The notes beneath the pieces are model-generated. The model worked only from the letters and a program-made list of their open reading frames with translations. It made no database searches and had not been told where the DNA came from. Source: Cannabis sativa (Eukaryota; Streptophyta; Magnoliopsida; Rosales; Cannabaceae). From it: a stretch of DNA of 64,000 nucleotides. The stretch spans positions 34,399,660 to 34,463,659 of the forward strand of contig NC_083601.1 in NCBI RefSeq assembly GCF_029168945.1, written 5' to 3'. Position numbers and translations under genes: made by a program. Shown one piece after another: positions 12,607 through 26,200 of this stretch. Every line of letters begins with the position of its first letter. Positions within the stretch are counted from its first letter, which is position 1.

Positions 12607-14811
12607 CATTCAACCTTACTAGAATCACTCTGGGGAGAGGCACTTAAGACAGCAGCCTACATTTTGAATAGGGTACCAACTAAAGCAGCTGCAAAAACAC
12701 CTTATGAGCTTTGGACAGGGCGAAAGCCTAGTCTTAAGCACTTTCATGTTTGGGGATGTCCAACTGAGGCTAGGCCTTATAGGCCAAATGAAAAGAAGCT
12801 GGAACCCAAAACTGTGAGCAGCTACTTTATTGGATATTCTGAACGATCTAGGGGTTTCAAGTTTTATGATCCCAAAGTAAATAATATATTTGAAACGGGA
12901 ACTGCAAAGTTCTTTGAGGATATTGAGTTTGGGGGGAGAAATACGGTTAAAGACTTTGTTTTTGAGGAGGATTTAGAATCACCCACTTCTCTTAAGGATG
13001 AGTTGATTCCTATTCCAATAGTTGCTTTTGACAATATTCAGGATTCCATTCCTAATATTGATCAAGTTTTAGATCAAGAGCAACCAAACATAGTCAATCA
13101 AACCCCAGAGGTACAAACTCAACAACCTCAAGAACAAGTGCCTTTGCGACGATCCACTAGAGAAAGAAGAAATGCTATTAATCCAGATGAATACATAGTG
13201 TATCTTCAAGAACATGAGGATGGCATTGGAATGATGGAAGATGATCCAATCAACTTTCATCAGGCCATGAAAAGTTCTAACTCTCAAAAGTGGAATGATG
13301 CCATGAATGAAGAGAATAAGTCTATGCAAGATAATAAAGTTTGGGAAGTTGTCCCATTACCAGAAGGTGTAAAACCAATTGGTTGTAAATGGATATTTAA
13401 AACCAAGAGGGATGAAAATGGTAATGTGGTGAGGTTTAAGGCACGTCTTGTAGCAAAAGGCTATACTCAGAAAGAAGGCATTGATTATAAAGAGACTTTC
13501 TCTCCAGTTTCATCGAAAGACTCTTTTAGAATAATAATGGCACTTGTTGCTCACTTTGATCTTGAGTTACATCAGATGGATGTTAAAACAGCGTTTCTCA
13601 ATGGAGACATTGATGAGATAATTTATATGGAGCAACCAGAAAACTTTGTGGTCGGTGACCCAAAGAATATGGTTTGCAAATTAAAGAAATCCATCTATGG
13701 ACTCAAGCAAGCTTCCCGTCAATGGTACCACAAATTTCATCAAGTGGTTCTCTTATTTGGTTTTGAGATGAATGCTGTTGATGATTGTGTGTATCATAAG
13801 TTTAGTGGGAGTAAGTGTATATTTCTGGTTCTATATGTCGATGACATATTGCTTGCCACTAATGATATAGGCTTATTGCACGAAACTAAGAGATTTCTAT
13901 CCAAGCAATTTGAGATGAAAGATCTTGGTGACGCCTCCTTTGTGTTAGGAATTCAAATACATCGAGACCGTTCTCGGGGTATTCTTGGATTATCACAAAA
14001 GAGCTATATCGATAAAGTACTCAAACGGTTTGGCATGCAAGATTGTAGACCAGGTGATACCCCTGTCGTTAAAGGAGACAAATTTTGTCTTAAACAATGC
14101 CCTAAAGGAAGCCTTGAAATTCAAGAAATGCAAAAGATTCCCTACGCTTCGGCTGTTGGGAGTCTTATGTATGCTCAAGTTTGTACGCGCCCGGATATAG
14201 CGTACATTGTTGGAGTGTTAGGCAGATACTTGAGCAATCCAGGAATTGATCACTGGAAAGCAGCCAAAAAGGTTATGAGATATTTGAAGAGAACAAGAGA
14301 GTACATGCTCACATATAGGAGGTCAGATCAGTTTGAGATCATTGGATACTCTGACTCTGACTTTGCGGGATGCCAAGATAGTAGGAGATCTACTTCGGGC
14401 TACATATATTTGTTAGGTGGTGGAGCTATATCATGGAGGAGTGCAAAACAAACACTTATAGCTTCATCCACCATGGCAGCAGAATTTGTTGCATGTTATG
14501 AGGCATCCAACCATGGTATATGGCTGAGAAACTTTGTCACTGGGCTGCGCATTGTGGATGGAATTGAAAGACCACTTAAGTTGTATTGTGACAATAAGTC
14601 AGCTGTATTGTATTCCAACAACAATAGGAGCTCGACGAAGTCAAAACACATTGACATCAAGTTCCTTGTTGTAAAAGAAAGGGTACAAAGTGGACAGATT
14701 TGTATAGAACACTTAGGTACAAACTCCATGATCGCAGACCCCCTTACTAAGGGTTTGCCACCCAAGGTCTTTCATGAGCACACTGCTCTTTATGGGTGTT
14801 TTAGATTATGA
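12607..14811 (+). pseudogene. copia reverse transcriptase and RNase H, long open 3' part of pol
   Basis: Open from 12607 to the TGA ending at 14811, with the first in-frame Met at 12664 (715 codons). It covers the integrase C-terminus, the copia reverse transcriptase ([37 protein letters not shown], catalytic YVDDILL at about 13834) and RNase H ([39 protein letters not shown]). All expected motifs are present and in order. It lacks its own promoter and depends on the upstream, broken polyprotein frame, so I mark it as part of a pseudogene although this section is intact. Confidence 0.92.
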
Positions 14812-15221
14812 GGATATCTAGATTCAGTGGGAGTTTGTCTTTAGTGGTTTTATTTGTTTTATGAAACATGTGTATTTGGATATTTTTCTGATCAGAAATT
14901 ATGTTATTCAGTTTATTTCACTTTGTACATTTAAGCTAAAGTTTTGATCTCCATAAAGTAAAGTAGGACCAATTGAAAATTGACATGAATAGATCACCAT
15001 GCATGTAATTTTCATACCACATTATCATGATTGATCTATGTCATTTGGCTATGTTGATATATGTGACCATTGATGGGTTTAGTTGTGATTGATACAACGA
15101 AAATCGCTTTGATCCTATGTTGATATAGTTAATGGACGAGATTGCACATGCCTATGGTTATGATGACAAAGTTATGAGCTCAATAAGGTTAACACATTTA
15201 TATGTATACATATGTGACCCA

Positions 15222-15230
15222 GTGGGAGAT
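15222..15230 (+). promoter_or_regulatory. Polypurine tract of the copia element
   Basis: GTGGGAGAT lies directly before the 3' LTR (TGTTAG at 15231), where plus-strand DNA synthesis would be primed. A similar GTGGGAG occurs earlier, around 14827. Confidence 0.85.
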
Positions 15231-15675
15231 TGTTAGAATTTATTGGGGTGACAATTGTATATATAAAATGTGTGTTGGGTCATCAAATAAATAAGTCAAA
15301 TTTATGTGGTCTATTTTAGAATAAAGTTTATGACTTAAGGGCATGATTGTTATGATTTTAATATGTGGATACCAATTAGACAATTTCTAATTTGATGAGG
15401 GGCCAAATTGGAAATAGTCAAAAAGGATTAATTTAAACAGGTATTGGTCCCCATTTTTTGCATCGCTTCATATCGTATTCTTGAATCCCCATCATCAAGA
15501 AAACTAAAGTTCCAGAGAGAAGGTTTTGATGCAAAAGATTGGAAGATCATACCAATATAAGGTTATTACAAAATCGATTCTATGGACTCTGGTACGCTTC
15601 CGCTATTCCTTAATTTTATTGTTTGATTCTCTTGAATTAATTAGGGCTATATACAGATTTACAGTATTTCTAACA
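15231..15675 (+). repeat. 3' LTR of the copia element
   Basis: 445 bp, identical to the 5' LTR except at two positions. The target duplication AATGT follows immediately. Confidence 0.95.
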
Positions 15676-16269
15676 AATGTTACATGTGCCTAAAAATTAA
15701 AATTTAAATACAAGTTACAACTAATTTAATTTTAGTATTGTTTGTGCTTATAGTTATGATTATTGTAATTATTACTTTTACCTATAAACATTTTTGTAAT
15801 AACATAGAGTACTACTAAATGATTTTTTTTTTTTATTCACAACTTTTCATCATTTTGATTAAAAGTAAAATTTTTTAGTGTGTTAGGTAAGTTAGATATG
15901 AACATGTATGTTATGTATTCTAAAACCATTATATGAGATTGAGAATTAGGATTATCTCAAACGAATTGATAATAGGAATATGTATATTGTGTTTCTCATA
16001 TGCAACTTTTTATTTCTAATATAACAATCTCTATCTTGTGTCTTGAAAGAGTATATAATTGTAAAAATTTATCCCCAAAAAATAGTATAAATACGAAAAA
16101 TCACACTATAGAATTGGTTTAAAAGTAAAAACTTACATAAAATGAACTAAATTATAAAAAACACATAATCTTTTTATTTTGTTTTTTTGGAACATTTTAT
16201 TTTAAAGAAGAAATGAATTAGAGTGAGCAGCTTTGTTTAGGCAGGTACGCTAGTGTCTACCTCTACATT

Positions 16270-16581
16270 CACTAAAAAAAATTATCATAATATAAATTTT
16301 TTGTAATTAAATATGACTTTTAGTTATGACAAAAAGTTAATTATTTGTGACTAAAATATAGTATTTAGATACAAGTTGTCGCTAATTTAATTTTAGTGAC
16401 AACAAATATTATTACTAAAAATACATTTAGTGACAACAAATTATAAATTCTGTAACTAATATTTTTATTCACGTACCTTTTAGTAACAACATAAGAATGA
16501 TGATTTATAATTAGTTACAATTTTTTTTATTTTAAGTCACAAGTTTCGTTATAATGAAAAGTAAAAAAAAAAATTGTAGTG
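16270..16581. mobile_element. CACTA-like MITE
   Basis: Begins CACTAAAAAAAATTATC and ends ATTGTAGTG, giving CACTA-type inverted ends. The interior is made of short inverted 'TTAGTGACAAC' and 'AGTTATGACAAAAAG' motifs common in plant CACTA MITEs. I could not find a clean 3-bp target duplication (ATT left, TAT right). Confidence 0.55.
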
Positions 16582-17090
16582 TATTTGATTAAAGCAAGCA
16601 ACATGACGACTTGGATTTGGCATCTCATTGAGCTAAGAGCACTTTTCTTATTTTTTTTCTTTATTATTTAAAATATATTACTGAAATTTTACTCTTTTTT
16701 TTTATTTTATTTTATATCAAACTTTTATATTACAACATATATCATATATCAGTTTTTCTATTTTAAAAAAATTAAAGAATTTAAAGGTGCTGCCTAAAAG
16801 TGTTCTAAATAGCACCTTTAATTTTTTTATATTATAAGTATTTATTTAAGATAAATTATAGGTATTTATTTAAGATAAATAACTAATAAGTGTATGAAGT
16901 TTGAGCCTCGTAGTAGGGAAATTTGATTTTCTATACTTACATATACTTAATATTTTTTTTTTAAACACATAACATTTAATATTTGTGGGATATGACACAT
17001 TTTAGAATATCCCTAAAATACCCCCATTTACATTACCGCCTCCCTACTCTCTTCTTCTCTCTTTGTTATTAAAAAAAAAAAAAGAAATTA

Positions 17091-17440
17091 AGTGGGCACG
17101 GGCCCTACATCGGCCCATCGGGCCGATCATTCGACCATCGGCCCATCGGCCGATCTATAAAATGAAAAAAAATTAAAAAAAATAAAGTGGGCATCTGACC
17201 ATCGGGCCGACCATCGGGCCCTACATCGGGCCCATCGGACCAGTCCTATAAATAGAAAAAAAATTTAAAAAATCCAAAATGGGCATCTGACCATCGGGCC
17301 CTACATCGGGCCCATCGGGCCAGTCCTATAAATAGAAAAAAAAATTAAAAAATCCAAAATGGCATCAGACCATCGGGCCCTACATCGGGCCATGCATCAG
17401 ACCATCGGGCCATGCATCGGGCCTTCATCTTCAAGCTCAT
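17091..17440. repeat. Tandem array of 80-95 bp units with GGGCC and TATAAATA
   Basis: About four degenerate units starting near 17091, 17186, 17279 and 17359. Each has a GC-rich head built from CATCGGGCC and CTACATCGGGCCC. The first three end with a TATA-like motif (CTATAAATAG in units 2 and 3, CTATAAAATG in unit 1) and an A-rich tail. The last unit is truncated and leads into CCCTAGATCT-rich sequence and then the (AG) tract. The array stands out sharply from its AT-rich surroundings. Confidence 0.8.
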
Positions 17441-17710
17441 ATGAAACTAGAAAATCGGATTTTCTTGCCCAGAAAGATCACAGACCCTAGATCTACTCCA
17501 TCTAACCCTAGATCTAATCAAGAATGCACATATCCAACCTAATTCTATCAACTAACAACATTTTCACCATAATCAATAAGAAAAAAAAATTAAAAAACCG
17601 AAAGGGGAAAGGCTCGTCGCGTGCTCAGTGGATGGGTTCCCTCCGTGGGGTGGTGGGTTCGGTGGGTTCTTCGTTCGAGTGGGGAATCGTGGTGGTACAA
17701 TTTCAAACGC

Positions 17711-17824
<114 letters not shown>

Positions 17825-19099
17825 AGAAATGAGGGGGGTAAAATTGGGTTTAAGTAAAAGTTATCCCATTTTACAAATTATGTATAGTTTTAGATTAGGA
17901 TACCAATTTTAATCCCTAATATGCATATAATTTCAAATTTCCCTCGTAGTAGTGAGAACTAGAGAGATATACTACAGAAAAAGGCATATAATTAAAGGTA
18001 AAGAGAATACTTTTCATCTTTTTGCCTTCTTACAATCAAAGTAATTATATGTTTAGGATTCCTATTTCCTACTAAAAATTTAAGCCATATCATTAGTATG
18101 TTTCTCAAGTTGCTACTAATCATAGGTATTTTTCTTCATAAGTATAAAGCACATAAGCATTTTTCATAAAAGTACACTACTAATTTGGTCATACACCATT
18201 AATGTACTAACTTTTCTTCAATTGGGCCAAAGGAAAAAGTTGGTGATGGTTTTATCTTGTATATGCCGTGTTTTTCAGGGTTTTTTTTTTTTTTTTTTTT
18301 TTTTTATGGTAGAGGTGTCCAATATTTTTGGGATCTTTTTATAATTTGCCAAACATACAAACAATTGATTTTTTATGATGTTTCCTTTTGCAATAAAAAT
18401 AATTAATGTTTTTAATTTGTTGTATGAGGTCAAAATGGGTGTTCATTTCATTAATTCGCACTAATTTTGCTCATAATGCATTGAATGAGCACTAAATACA
18501 GATTTTATATTATGAATCCAATTTTATACAGTTCAAATTCAATCTAATTCACAATAGTACAGATTGAATCAGATATTTTAGATTTATTATTATACTATGT
18601 CTCCAATAACAAATTAAAACAAATAAACAAAAAACAACTAATTCTAAAAAAGAAAAAAATAATTGTATGTATGAGAGAAAGTTTAGTTTAATTTTAAATT
18701 ATATTTTCCATACATATATAAATATATATATTTAATATTGAATTTTGAAATATATATGTAAAATATGTATTAATTTTTTAAATTATTTTTTTCTATAAAA
18801 TATTAATTATATTTTAATTTTTTGAATATATATATAAATAAGTGCGGATTAAATTGAATCGACTACTTTTATATTTGAATGAGCATCATCCGTACAAGTG
18901 TAAATTTTAAATTTCTCAATCTAATTTAATTAATCTACACAAGTATAGATATTTGCACTTTGCGATTTAGATATTTTATGAACATCCTAAATCAAATATA
19001 AACAAATATTGTATACAATATAATTTTCATTTTCATAAATATACAATTGTTTATATTATGTATTGTCGTTTTTCAATAGAAAAACAAATAAATATTATA

Positions 19100-19720
19100 A
19101 CCCCCACTAGTGTTCTTTTTGACATGTCACAAAATTAGTACAAATTTGGGAGGCACAAGTACGATGTGACACAAAAAAATATAAGTTTGGACACAACATG
19201 ATACGATGCTTCAAATTGACACGGCACGATACAAGAAAAAAATAAGTTTAAGCACAACACAACACGACAAATAAAAATGCACGATACGTAAGCACAAAAA
19301 AACTAACTCAAAAATACAATAGGTTAAAAAATCCTATAAAATAATAATAATAATAATAATAATACATATATATTTATTAATATGAATTTAAATTATAATT
19401 AATTTTTATATAATTATACGTAAAATATTATTGAAAAAATATAAAAAAAAAATACAAAAAAATAATGATGAACTCATTAATTGTAAAAAAAAAATATAGT
19501 GGAAAAGTGAAGTCTAAATTCAAGCCCATATAAAAAAAAAGCTGACTTATTTATGAAAAAACGAGCCCGCTTGAGTAAAACACGACATGAATCTAAGCAT
19601 GACATGAAAATATAAGCTTACTAGTCATGCTGAATACCCTTTAAAATATAGATACAATATGACATGACTTATATTTTTTTATCGGTTAACACGACACAAT
19701 TCATATTATTGCATACACGT
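19100..19720. repeat. Degenerate AC-rich interspersed repeat (ACACGACA type)
   Basis: Many loose copies of CACAACACGACA, GACACGGCACGATAC and GCATGACATGA in an AT-rich background. Shorter stretches of the same texture occur at about 30484-30600 and 50570-50640. No coding content. Confidence 0.5.
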
Positions 19721-19847
19721 ATATGTGACCCCAACTAATAATAAGAAAGGACAACAATCCAAATATTTTTTAAAAAATAAAATAAAATTGGAAAGAAATA
19801 AAAAGAAAATGGTTGACCACACACACACAAAAAAAAAATCATTGTTA

Positions 19848-20024
19848 TTAGGTATTAGTGGTGCCTAACACAATCTAGAGGTGTCATCTTACGATTGGTT
19901 AGTGATACTCCATAAAATTTATTACATTAAATTATATGAGACTCGATACTTAAGTGCATCAATAGTGATAGCAATATTACACTTTAGAGGATGCTAGACA
20001 CCACTGGTGCTTTTAGTATTCTAA
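19848..20024 (+). mobile_element. MITE, copy in forward orientation
   Basis: Ends are inverted: left GTATTAGTGGTGCCTAACA, right GCTAGACACCACTGGTGC. The interior (GATTGGTTAGTGATACTCC, GAGACTCGATACTTAA) is found reverse-complemented at 29085-29225, showing two copies of one family. Confidence 0.65.
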
Positions 20025-20034
20025 AAAAAGGTAA

Positions 20035-20350
20035 ATACTTTTTTGAGACTTGTATTTTGTAAAAATTACCGATTGGATCATTTGTTTTATTAAATGACAA
20101 ATTTGATCTTGTATTTTTCAAAATAGTATTAAAATAGTACACTAAATTGATTTTTTGTCAAAATAAAACTTAATAATAACTCGATCTAAAGGTGTTATGA
20201 CAAAACTGCTTGTACTTTTTGCATCTGTTCGTACTAAGAATTATCTTCAAGTTAGTTATATTAAAACAAAATTATCGAAAGTTGAGCTCGTAGTTCTATT
20301 TGTACTATACTGAAAAATATATCGTCTATTTTGTTATTTAACAAAATAAA
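20035..20350 (-). mobile_element. TIR repeat related to the one hosting the Sirevirus
   Basis: Contains GTTATGACAAAACTG, CATCTGTTCGTACTAAGAAT and ATCTTCAAGTTAG, which is the diverged reverse complement of 50816-50900. Its left end (GTAAATACTTTTTTGAGAC with GATTGGATCATTTGTTTTAT) matches the end of the element at 50667. Dispersed non-autonomous repeat. Confidence 0.6.
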
Positions 20351-23239
20351 AAATCTAATCAATACAAAATGCATATGGCTGAATGCAGTGGCTTCTGTCC
20401 AAGCTCATACATTGATTAACACAATCAATTATAAATTAATAATTAGCTAACTCATTTAAGTACGCCAATTAAAATTAATGGACTTGATAGGTGACTTGAC
20501 TCGTATTCATTCAATGTATGATACAAATTCATCTACCAAATAACAAAACTTAAAATCATTTAAAAACTAAAAAGTTTGGATTTTTGATTTGTTTTCTTTC
20601 TTATGAAAAAATTTCTACTTTTGCAAATGTATAAATAATGTTTAGTTTTTACCATCCATTTTGGGTGTTTTTTTTTTCTGGTGCTCTGCCCATATGCTTT
20701 TCGCATCTTTAGACTTAAGACTTAAGAGGTCCACTCCACATTTGATTAATTAATATTAATAATGAGGGTAATCTTTCAATTTAAGTAATAAAATTTTCGT
20801 TTGCAGAGTATTAATTTTTCTAATCAAACCCGTCCATTCACTGGGTTTCAAGTTATTGCAGCTCAATTGTTTGGACATATGATAGTGTAGATGTGGCATA
20901 AGCCTAAGAGGCTTTTGAGCTAATCATAAATTGTATTTCTGTGTTTTACACAATCAATTTACAATGTTATATTGGTACAATAATTATGAATGTGTCATTT
21001 CTCAAGTTGTTTGTCTTTTTTGTTTCTTACTGTGCTATCAGTATAGTGATATATATGCTTTATTTTATCATCCTTGACATACAATAGTACCATTATGAGT
21101 TCTTCTCCTTCTACATTCTCTACTTATATAAACGTAATCATATCAGCTGCTTAATTATCATGCCTGATTGCTGCTACCTAGTCTTAATTTAAACTATTAT
21201 TAAAATAACCTAATATTATTTTTTAAAAAAATTAGAAACAAATGAATTAAGCCTTTGTTTAAATACTACATGGAGACAAACTATACGTACGCATTAAGAA
21301 ATTTATTACTATGATTTAAATAAAAACTGTAATATTTTTATTCAAAATATATAACAAACAGACACGCAATTGAAGTTTATATTAATCTACATGATAACCA
21401 TATATAGAAGCAAACAAGTATGGTATAAAAGCCTATATGCAGCACCTTTGAGTCATTGACTGGGTTAAGAGAAAGTTGAGCTAAGATGAGCTGAGTGTCA
21501 ACAGATTGGGTTTTGTAATTGTAGGCCAATATCATTATTATTCCTCCCTCCTCTTTTTTTTTTTTTTTTTATCTCAGTTGGTTTATTTATATTTGTATTT
21601 TATTTGGCTGATTTCTCTCTCTCTTTCTTACTTTGGAGACGACAACAGCAGAGCTTGTAAGTAAGGTTATTATGAAAACAGAGCATATTTAAATATGATT
21701 AAAAAGATACGGTCGTGGGTTGAAAGCGAGGCCTGAGGCGGTCAATGCGGAGGACAGTGAGCCGAGGATTTAGATGGATGCTCTGCTCTGCCCTTCCCTG
21801 CCTTACACATACACATTTTTTTAAAACATATTCACTTATTCACTTACACGCACGCACCATCTTCTATATATCTCTCTCCTCACGTGGCTTCACCTTAACT
21901 ATCCCTCCTCCATCCCTTCTTTCTACTTTCATTAAAATATTATATTTTAAATTTTCAAAAGAAAAAACAACAAATTAACCAGAGTCTACTCTATCCCGGC
22001 TTTAAATTAAGTTATTCTTACATGAATTGTGTGAGGGAATTGTTCGTTTCCTTTGATGATTATTCAATAAAAAAAACAAGAAATTTTTTTATAACCTTGT
22101 AAAAATCGAAGATACTGTTTGTACCATTTTGTATTACTATAATTTGATGAATAATTTTAAAAAATAATTTAATTTATACTAAATTTGAATTCTACTTCAA
22201 CCACAAATTTGAATCCAGTTAGAGCCAAAATTAGAGTTGAAACCAGCATATGTGATTGATTAGAAGTAGGACAAATATGGATGGATCCAAGGGCGAGCAA
22301 AGTCAAGATTAATGTCAAAGTCAGATTACGTCGAGGAAAAAGAATTATTGGTATAAAATCTGGTGATGGAGAAGTAATTAGAGAAAAAGTGATGGGCACC
22401 AAATATTATTAACATAATCAATTATTTTTCCATTTCTTCCACTCTTGATTAATACATTTTTTTGTTCTTTTAAATTATCTTCTCATTCAATGTTTGCATA
22501 AAAAATGGAATTTGAACTACCTACTTTCTTTTAGCTAGTTACAATTGAGGTAATAGTGGTTGCTCATTCTCTGTATATATATTTATATTCTATTAGGAAA
22601 GATCCAAATAGTTTATACTTATATTATCTTTTACTGTTCTTAGCAATAACTAGTCAATGGTACTTTTTTTATCCATAGTTTTACTCTATAGATAAATTGG
22701 AACTAATTAATTCCTTAGTTGGAAAATAGCTAGGTAGGTTAACCAAAATAACAAAAAAAAGAAAAGTTGAAGTGACCTCAATGTTAGAAATAAATTATAC
22801 TTTCACCAGTACAAACTTTAATTATAATTTTTCCATAAGTTAAACCTTTTTATAATAAAGGAGAGAACTGACAACATAATAATATCATATAAATAGGATT
22901 TAAAAATACAATTCAGATCTAATGTTGAGTCTACTCTTATCACTTTTGACTGGTAAAGATTCTGTTCCTTCCCAATTGTTTGATTTAAAAAAAAAAAAAC
23001 ACTTATATTGCTGTGGTGCCTGTGATGTTATGAGATGAACCAGCTTTGTTCATTGTTTCTTTAAATCTAATCAAACTTTTTGGTACTTAGTTCAAGTTTA
23101 AACCTTGCAGTGTTTCTGGGATAAGAAAAGAAAGTAAAGAGTGTAGATTACTAGATTAGATAATAGAAGGTTGAAAAAAGTATAAGGAGTCTTAATTCTG
23201 CCAAGTGATAGAGAGAAAAAAGAAGAGACAGAAGGAGAG

Positions 23240-26200
23240 ATGGTGGGCTCAGGAGCATCAGATAGGAGCAAAGAAGCTGTTGGGATGATGGCCCTTCATG
23301 AGGCCCTAAGAAGCGTTTGTCTCAGCACAGAGTGGACTTATTCTGTCTTCTGGACCATTCGTCCTCGCCCGTATGTCTCTAATCTTTACCTCTTTATCTC
23401 CCTCTCTCTCTCTCTACCTTTCACAAGCTTAATTAGAGCTGTTTCCTTAAATGGGTTTCTTTTTCTTCCTTTTTGATTTTCAGGAGAGTCAGAGGTGGCA
23501 ATGGGTGCAAGGTTGGAGACGACAACGGCAGCTTGTAAGTATAGTTAATGTTACGTAATATAGATTAGTAGTAATTATAGTTATTAGTTTCCTTAATCGA
23601 AGTTTGTTATTGGCTTCTATATTCTTTCATTGTCTCTGTTACAAAAGAAATAATAATAATAATAAATATAAAAAAATCACAAACCCAGCCTAAACAATAT
23701 TTCCTCAACCGAAGCTGCCTTGCAAAATCTTCTTATGCTATTCTCTCTTGCTATCCCATAATCTATCACAACAATAATTATAAAAAACACATATGACTCT
23801 GCTCATGGTAAAATACCTCTCACTCTCTCGGTATCATCTTATCTTTCTTCTTTATTATCCATTTCCATTGCTTCTGCACTGCCCATTCTCTTTCTTCACC
23901 TCAATCACCCCCACAAAAATCCTGAAATCAATAGGGTATTCCCAAAAACTAAAAATATGACACAACAAATCAACTTCCTCCTCTGCCTCCTTTATATGCG
24001 TCCAAAAAATAAAAGAAAAGAAAAACACTCCACCACTCTATATCTTTCTTCTTTGCAACTTTGATTCTCCGAGTCATTTCAGAATCTACTGGCCTTGACC
24101 AACATTTCTTGTGTCTTTTACGATCTCTCCCCTTTACATATATTGTTTATCTTTTCTTTTTCTTAGTTGAATGTGTAATTCCTTAGGGAAAAGCTTATCT
24201 GTCTTCTATTCTCAGTTGCACTCCAGCGGTTATGAGGCTTCATCTTCTCCTGTCATTTTACTAAAAAGATAAATGAAAATACAGAGAGTACTCTTCTGTG
24301 TTTCCACAGCGGCTACCTACTCCATGTTTAAATTTTTTAGGGTTTGCATTTTGCTGGGAAAACTCTATTTACACCACTATATTTACACTATTTTGTGTCA
24401 ATTTCAATATTTACTTAAATTTTATTTTCATATATTTCTTTTATTTTTGTAATAAAATTTCACATATTTTTTTATTTTAATTTAATAAATATATTATGAA
24501 TATGAATTAGTAGATTTTTTTTTTTTAAAAAAAAGAATTAATATAATTAAAAATATATATTTTATATAAAATAAAATTTATTAAAATAAAGTATATTTAT
24601 AAATTTTTAGGTACAAATAAAACTTATCATTTCCTTAACATTATTTAACCAAAATAACGAGTGTAATCTTGAGATTCATATAAAAAGGAAAACAAAATAC
24701 ATAGAACAATAAGATTTAATAAAATGATTTAAAAAAAATATAAAAAATAAAATCTTAATATTGTTTTTCACAATTAATAAACAAAATTAGCGCTTGAAGA
24801 TATAATATCCCCTCAAAGCTCAAATGAGAATGTTTAGGTGGCGTTTAATAACACTTTTTTAAGCAGTTTTTTGTTTTTAAAATTAGATTAGTGAAAACAT
24901 TTTTTAAAAACATGTTCTATAAAACTGTTTTTGTTTTTTAATTTTTTAATTGAAAATCAAAATTTTAAAAACAAAAAAAATTCACTTTCAATATTTTTTT
25001 AAACAGTTTTTTTTAATCAATATTTTGGACTCCGATAAGACCCGGACCCAAATCCTCTCTCACGGCTCTTGTGGTGAACCCGACCTCTGACCCGTATCCG
25101 AATTCGACCCCGGACCTAGATCCGACATAAATAAAATAAAAAAAATGAAAATAAAAATGAACTTTACAGAACACACTTTTGTTTTCTGTTTTTAAAATTG
25201 AAAAACAAAAGTGGTTACAGAACGCATTTTTATTTTTCAAAAACAAAATTTTAAAAAACAAAAATTTTACTTTCATTTTGTGATTAAAAAATTAGAAAAT
25301 AAAAGTGTTAACAAACGGCACCTTATTACAATGCTATTGTTATTTTTATTCAATCACATTACCATTCCTATTATAAAAAAGTAAACATCACCTAAAATAG
25401 TATTTGATTGAATTGATGGCATGTTTACTAATAAGTAATGGGAATCAATAGTAAGGTAATCACTCCCTTATATTTGTTTACTTGCATTATAAAAATTAGG
25501 AAAGAGAGAAGTTGATTAAATAAGGGAGAAAAGAAAGGGAGAACTTCTCCCACCAATTTTGTAAGGAATGCCATTAAGGGTAATGGATTTTTATTATTTT
25601 TATTTTATTTTTTAATATTAAATATATAATGACAATTTTGTCCTTTAAAATATGTCTTGCAAAATAACTACCATATAATATAGTTTAACTCAAAAGGGCA
25701 ATTTAGTCAATTTAAGCATTCCGATTACGTTTCCTAATAAAGTAAACAAGATAAATCACAACTATTCCATTTCTAAAAAAATTTAGTAAACAACATATTA
25801 CAAATATTGATTCCGATTATTTTTCATTTATTCCGTTATATTTCTCCATTAATTTATTCCGATTCTGATTACTGTATAGTAAACGTGCCATGAAGGTAAT
25901 AAAATAAAATAAAATAGAGAAGAAACAATTTTTATTCTATTCTTTTAGTGGTTGTATTTCAAAGTGTGAATGTCATTTCAATAGAATAATTTTTTCATCA
26001 TTTAGTAAAATAATAATTGATTATGCCATTTTGAAATAGAAGAAAAGATCATTCTTCAAATTTTTTAAAAAATATACGGTCCAATTTATCATTTTATAAA
26101 GCAAAAGATCCCATCAGTAATTTTGTAAAATATAATCCAAAATAATATTAATTTTATTTTTATTTGTATTTTAAATTTGATTCCATTTCTATTGTTACTC

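Larger units (their letters stand above)
9355..15675 (+). mobile_element. Complete Ty1/copia LTR retrotransposon, coding region broken
   Basis: The element runs from TGTTAG to CTAACA. It is flanked by the 5-bp target duplication AATGT (9350-9354 and 15676-15680), so this is an intact insertion. Order is 5' LTR, tRNA-Met primer site, gag, protease/integrase, reverse transcriptase/RNase H, polypurine tract, 3' LTR. Integrase before reverse transcriptase defines the copia superfamily. The LTRs differ at two positions out of 445, pointing to a young insertion, yet the polyprotein carries three stops and about three frameshifts, so it cannot move on its own. Lineage within Ty1/copia not assigned. 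Confidence 0.95.

Noticed and set aside
17091..17440. CRISPR-like array
   Set aside because: Units are degenerate, lack unique spacers of fixed length and lie in a plant genome; it is an ordinary tandem repeat.
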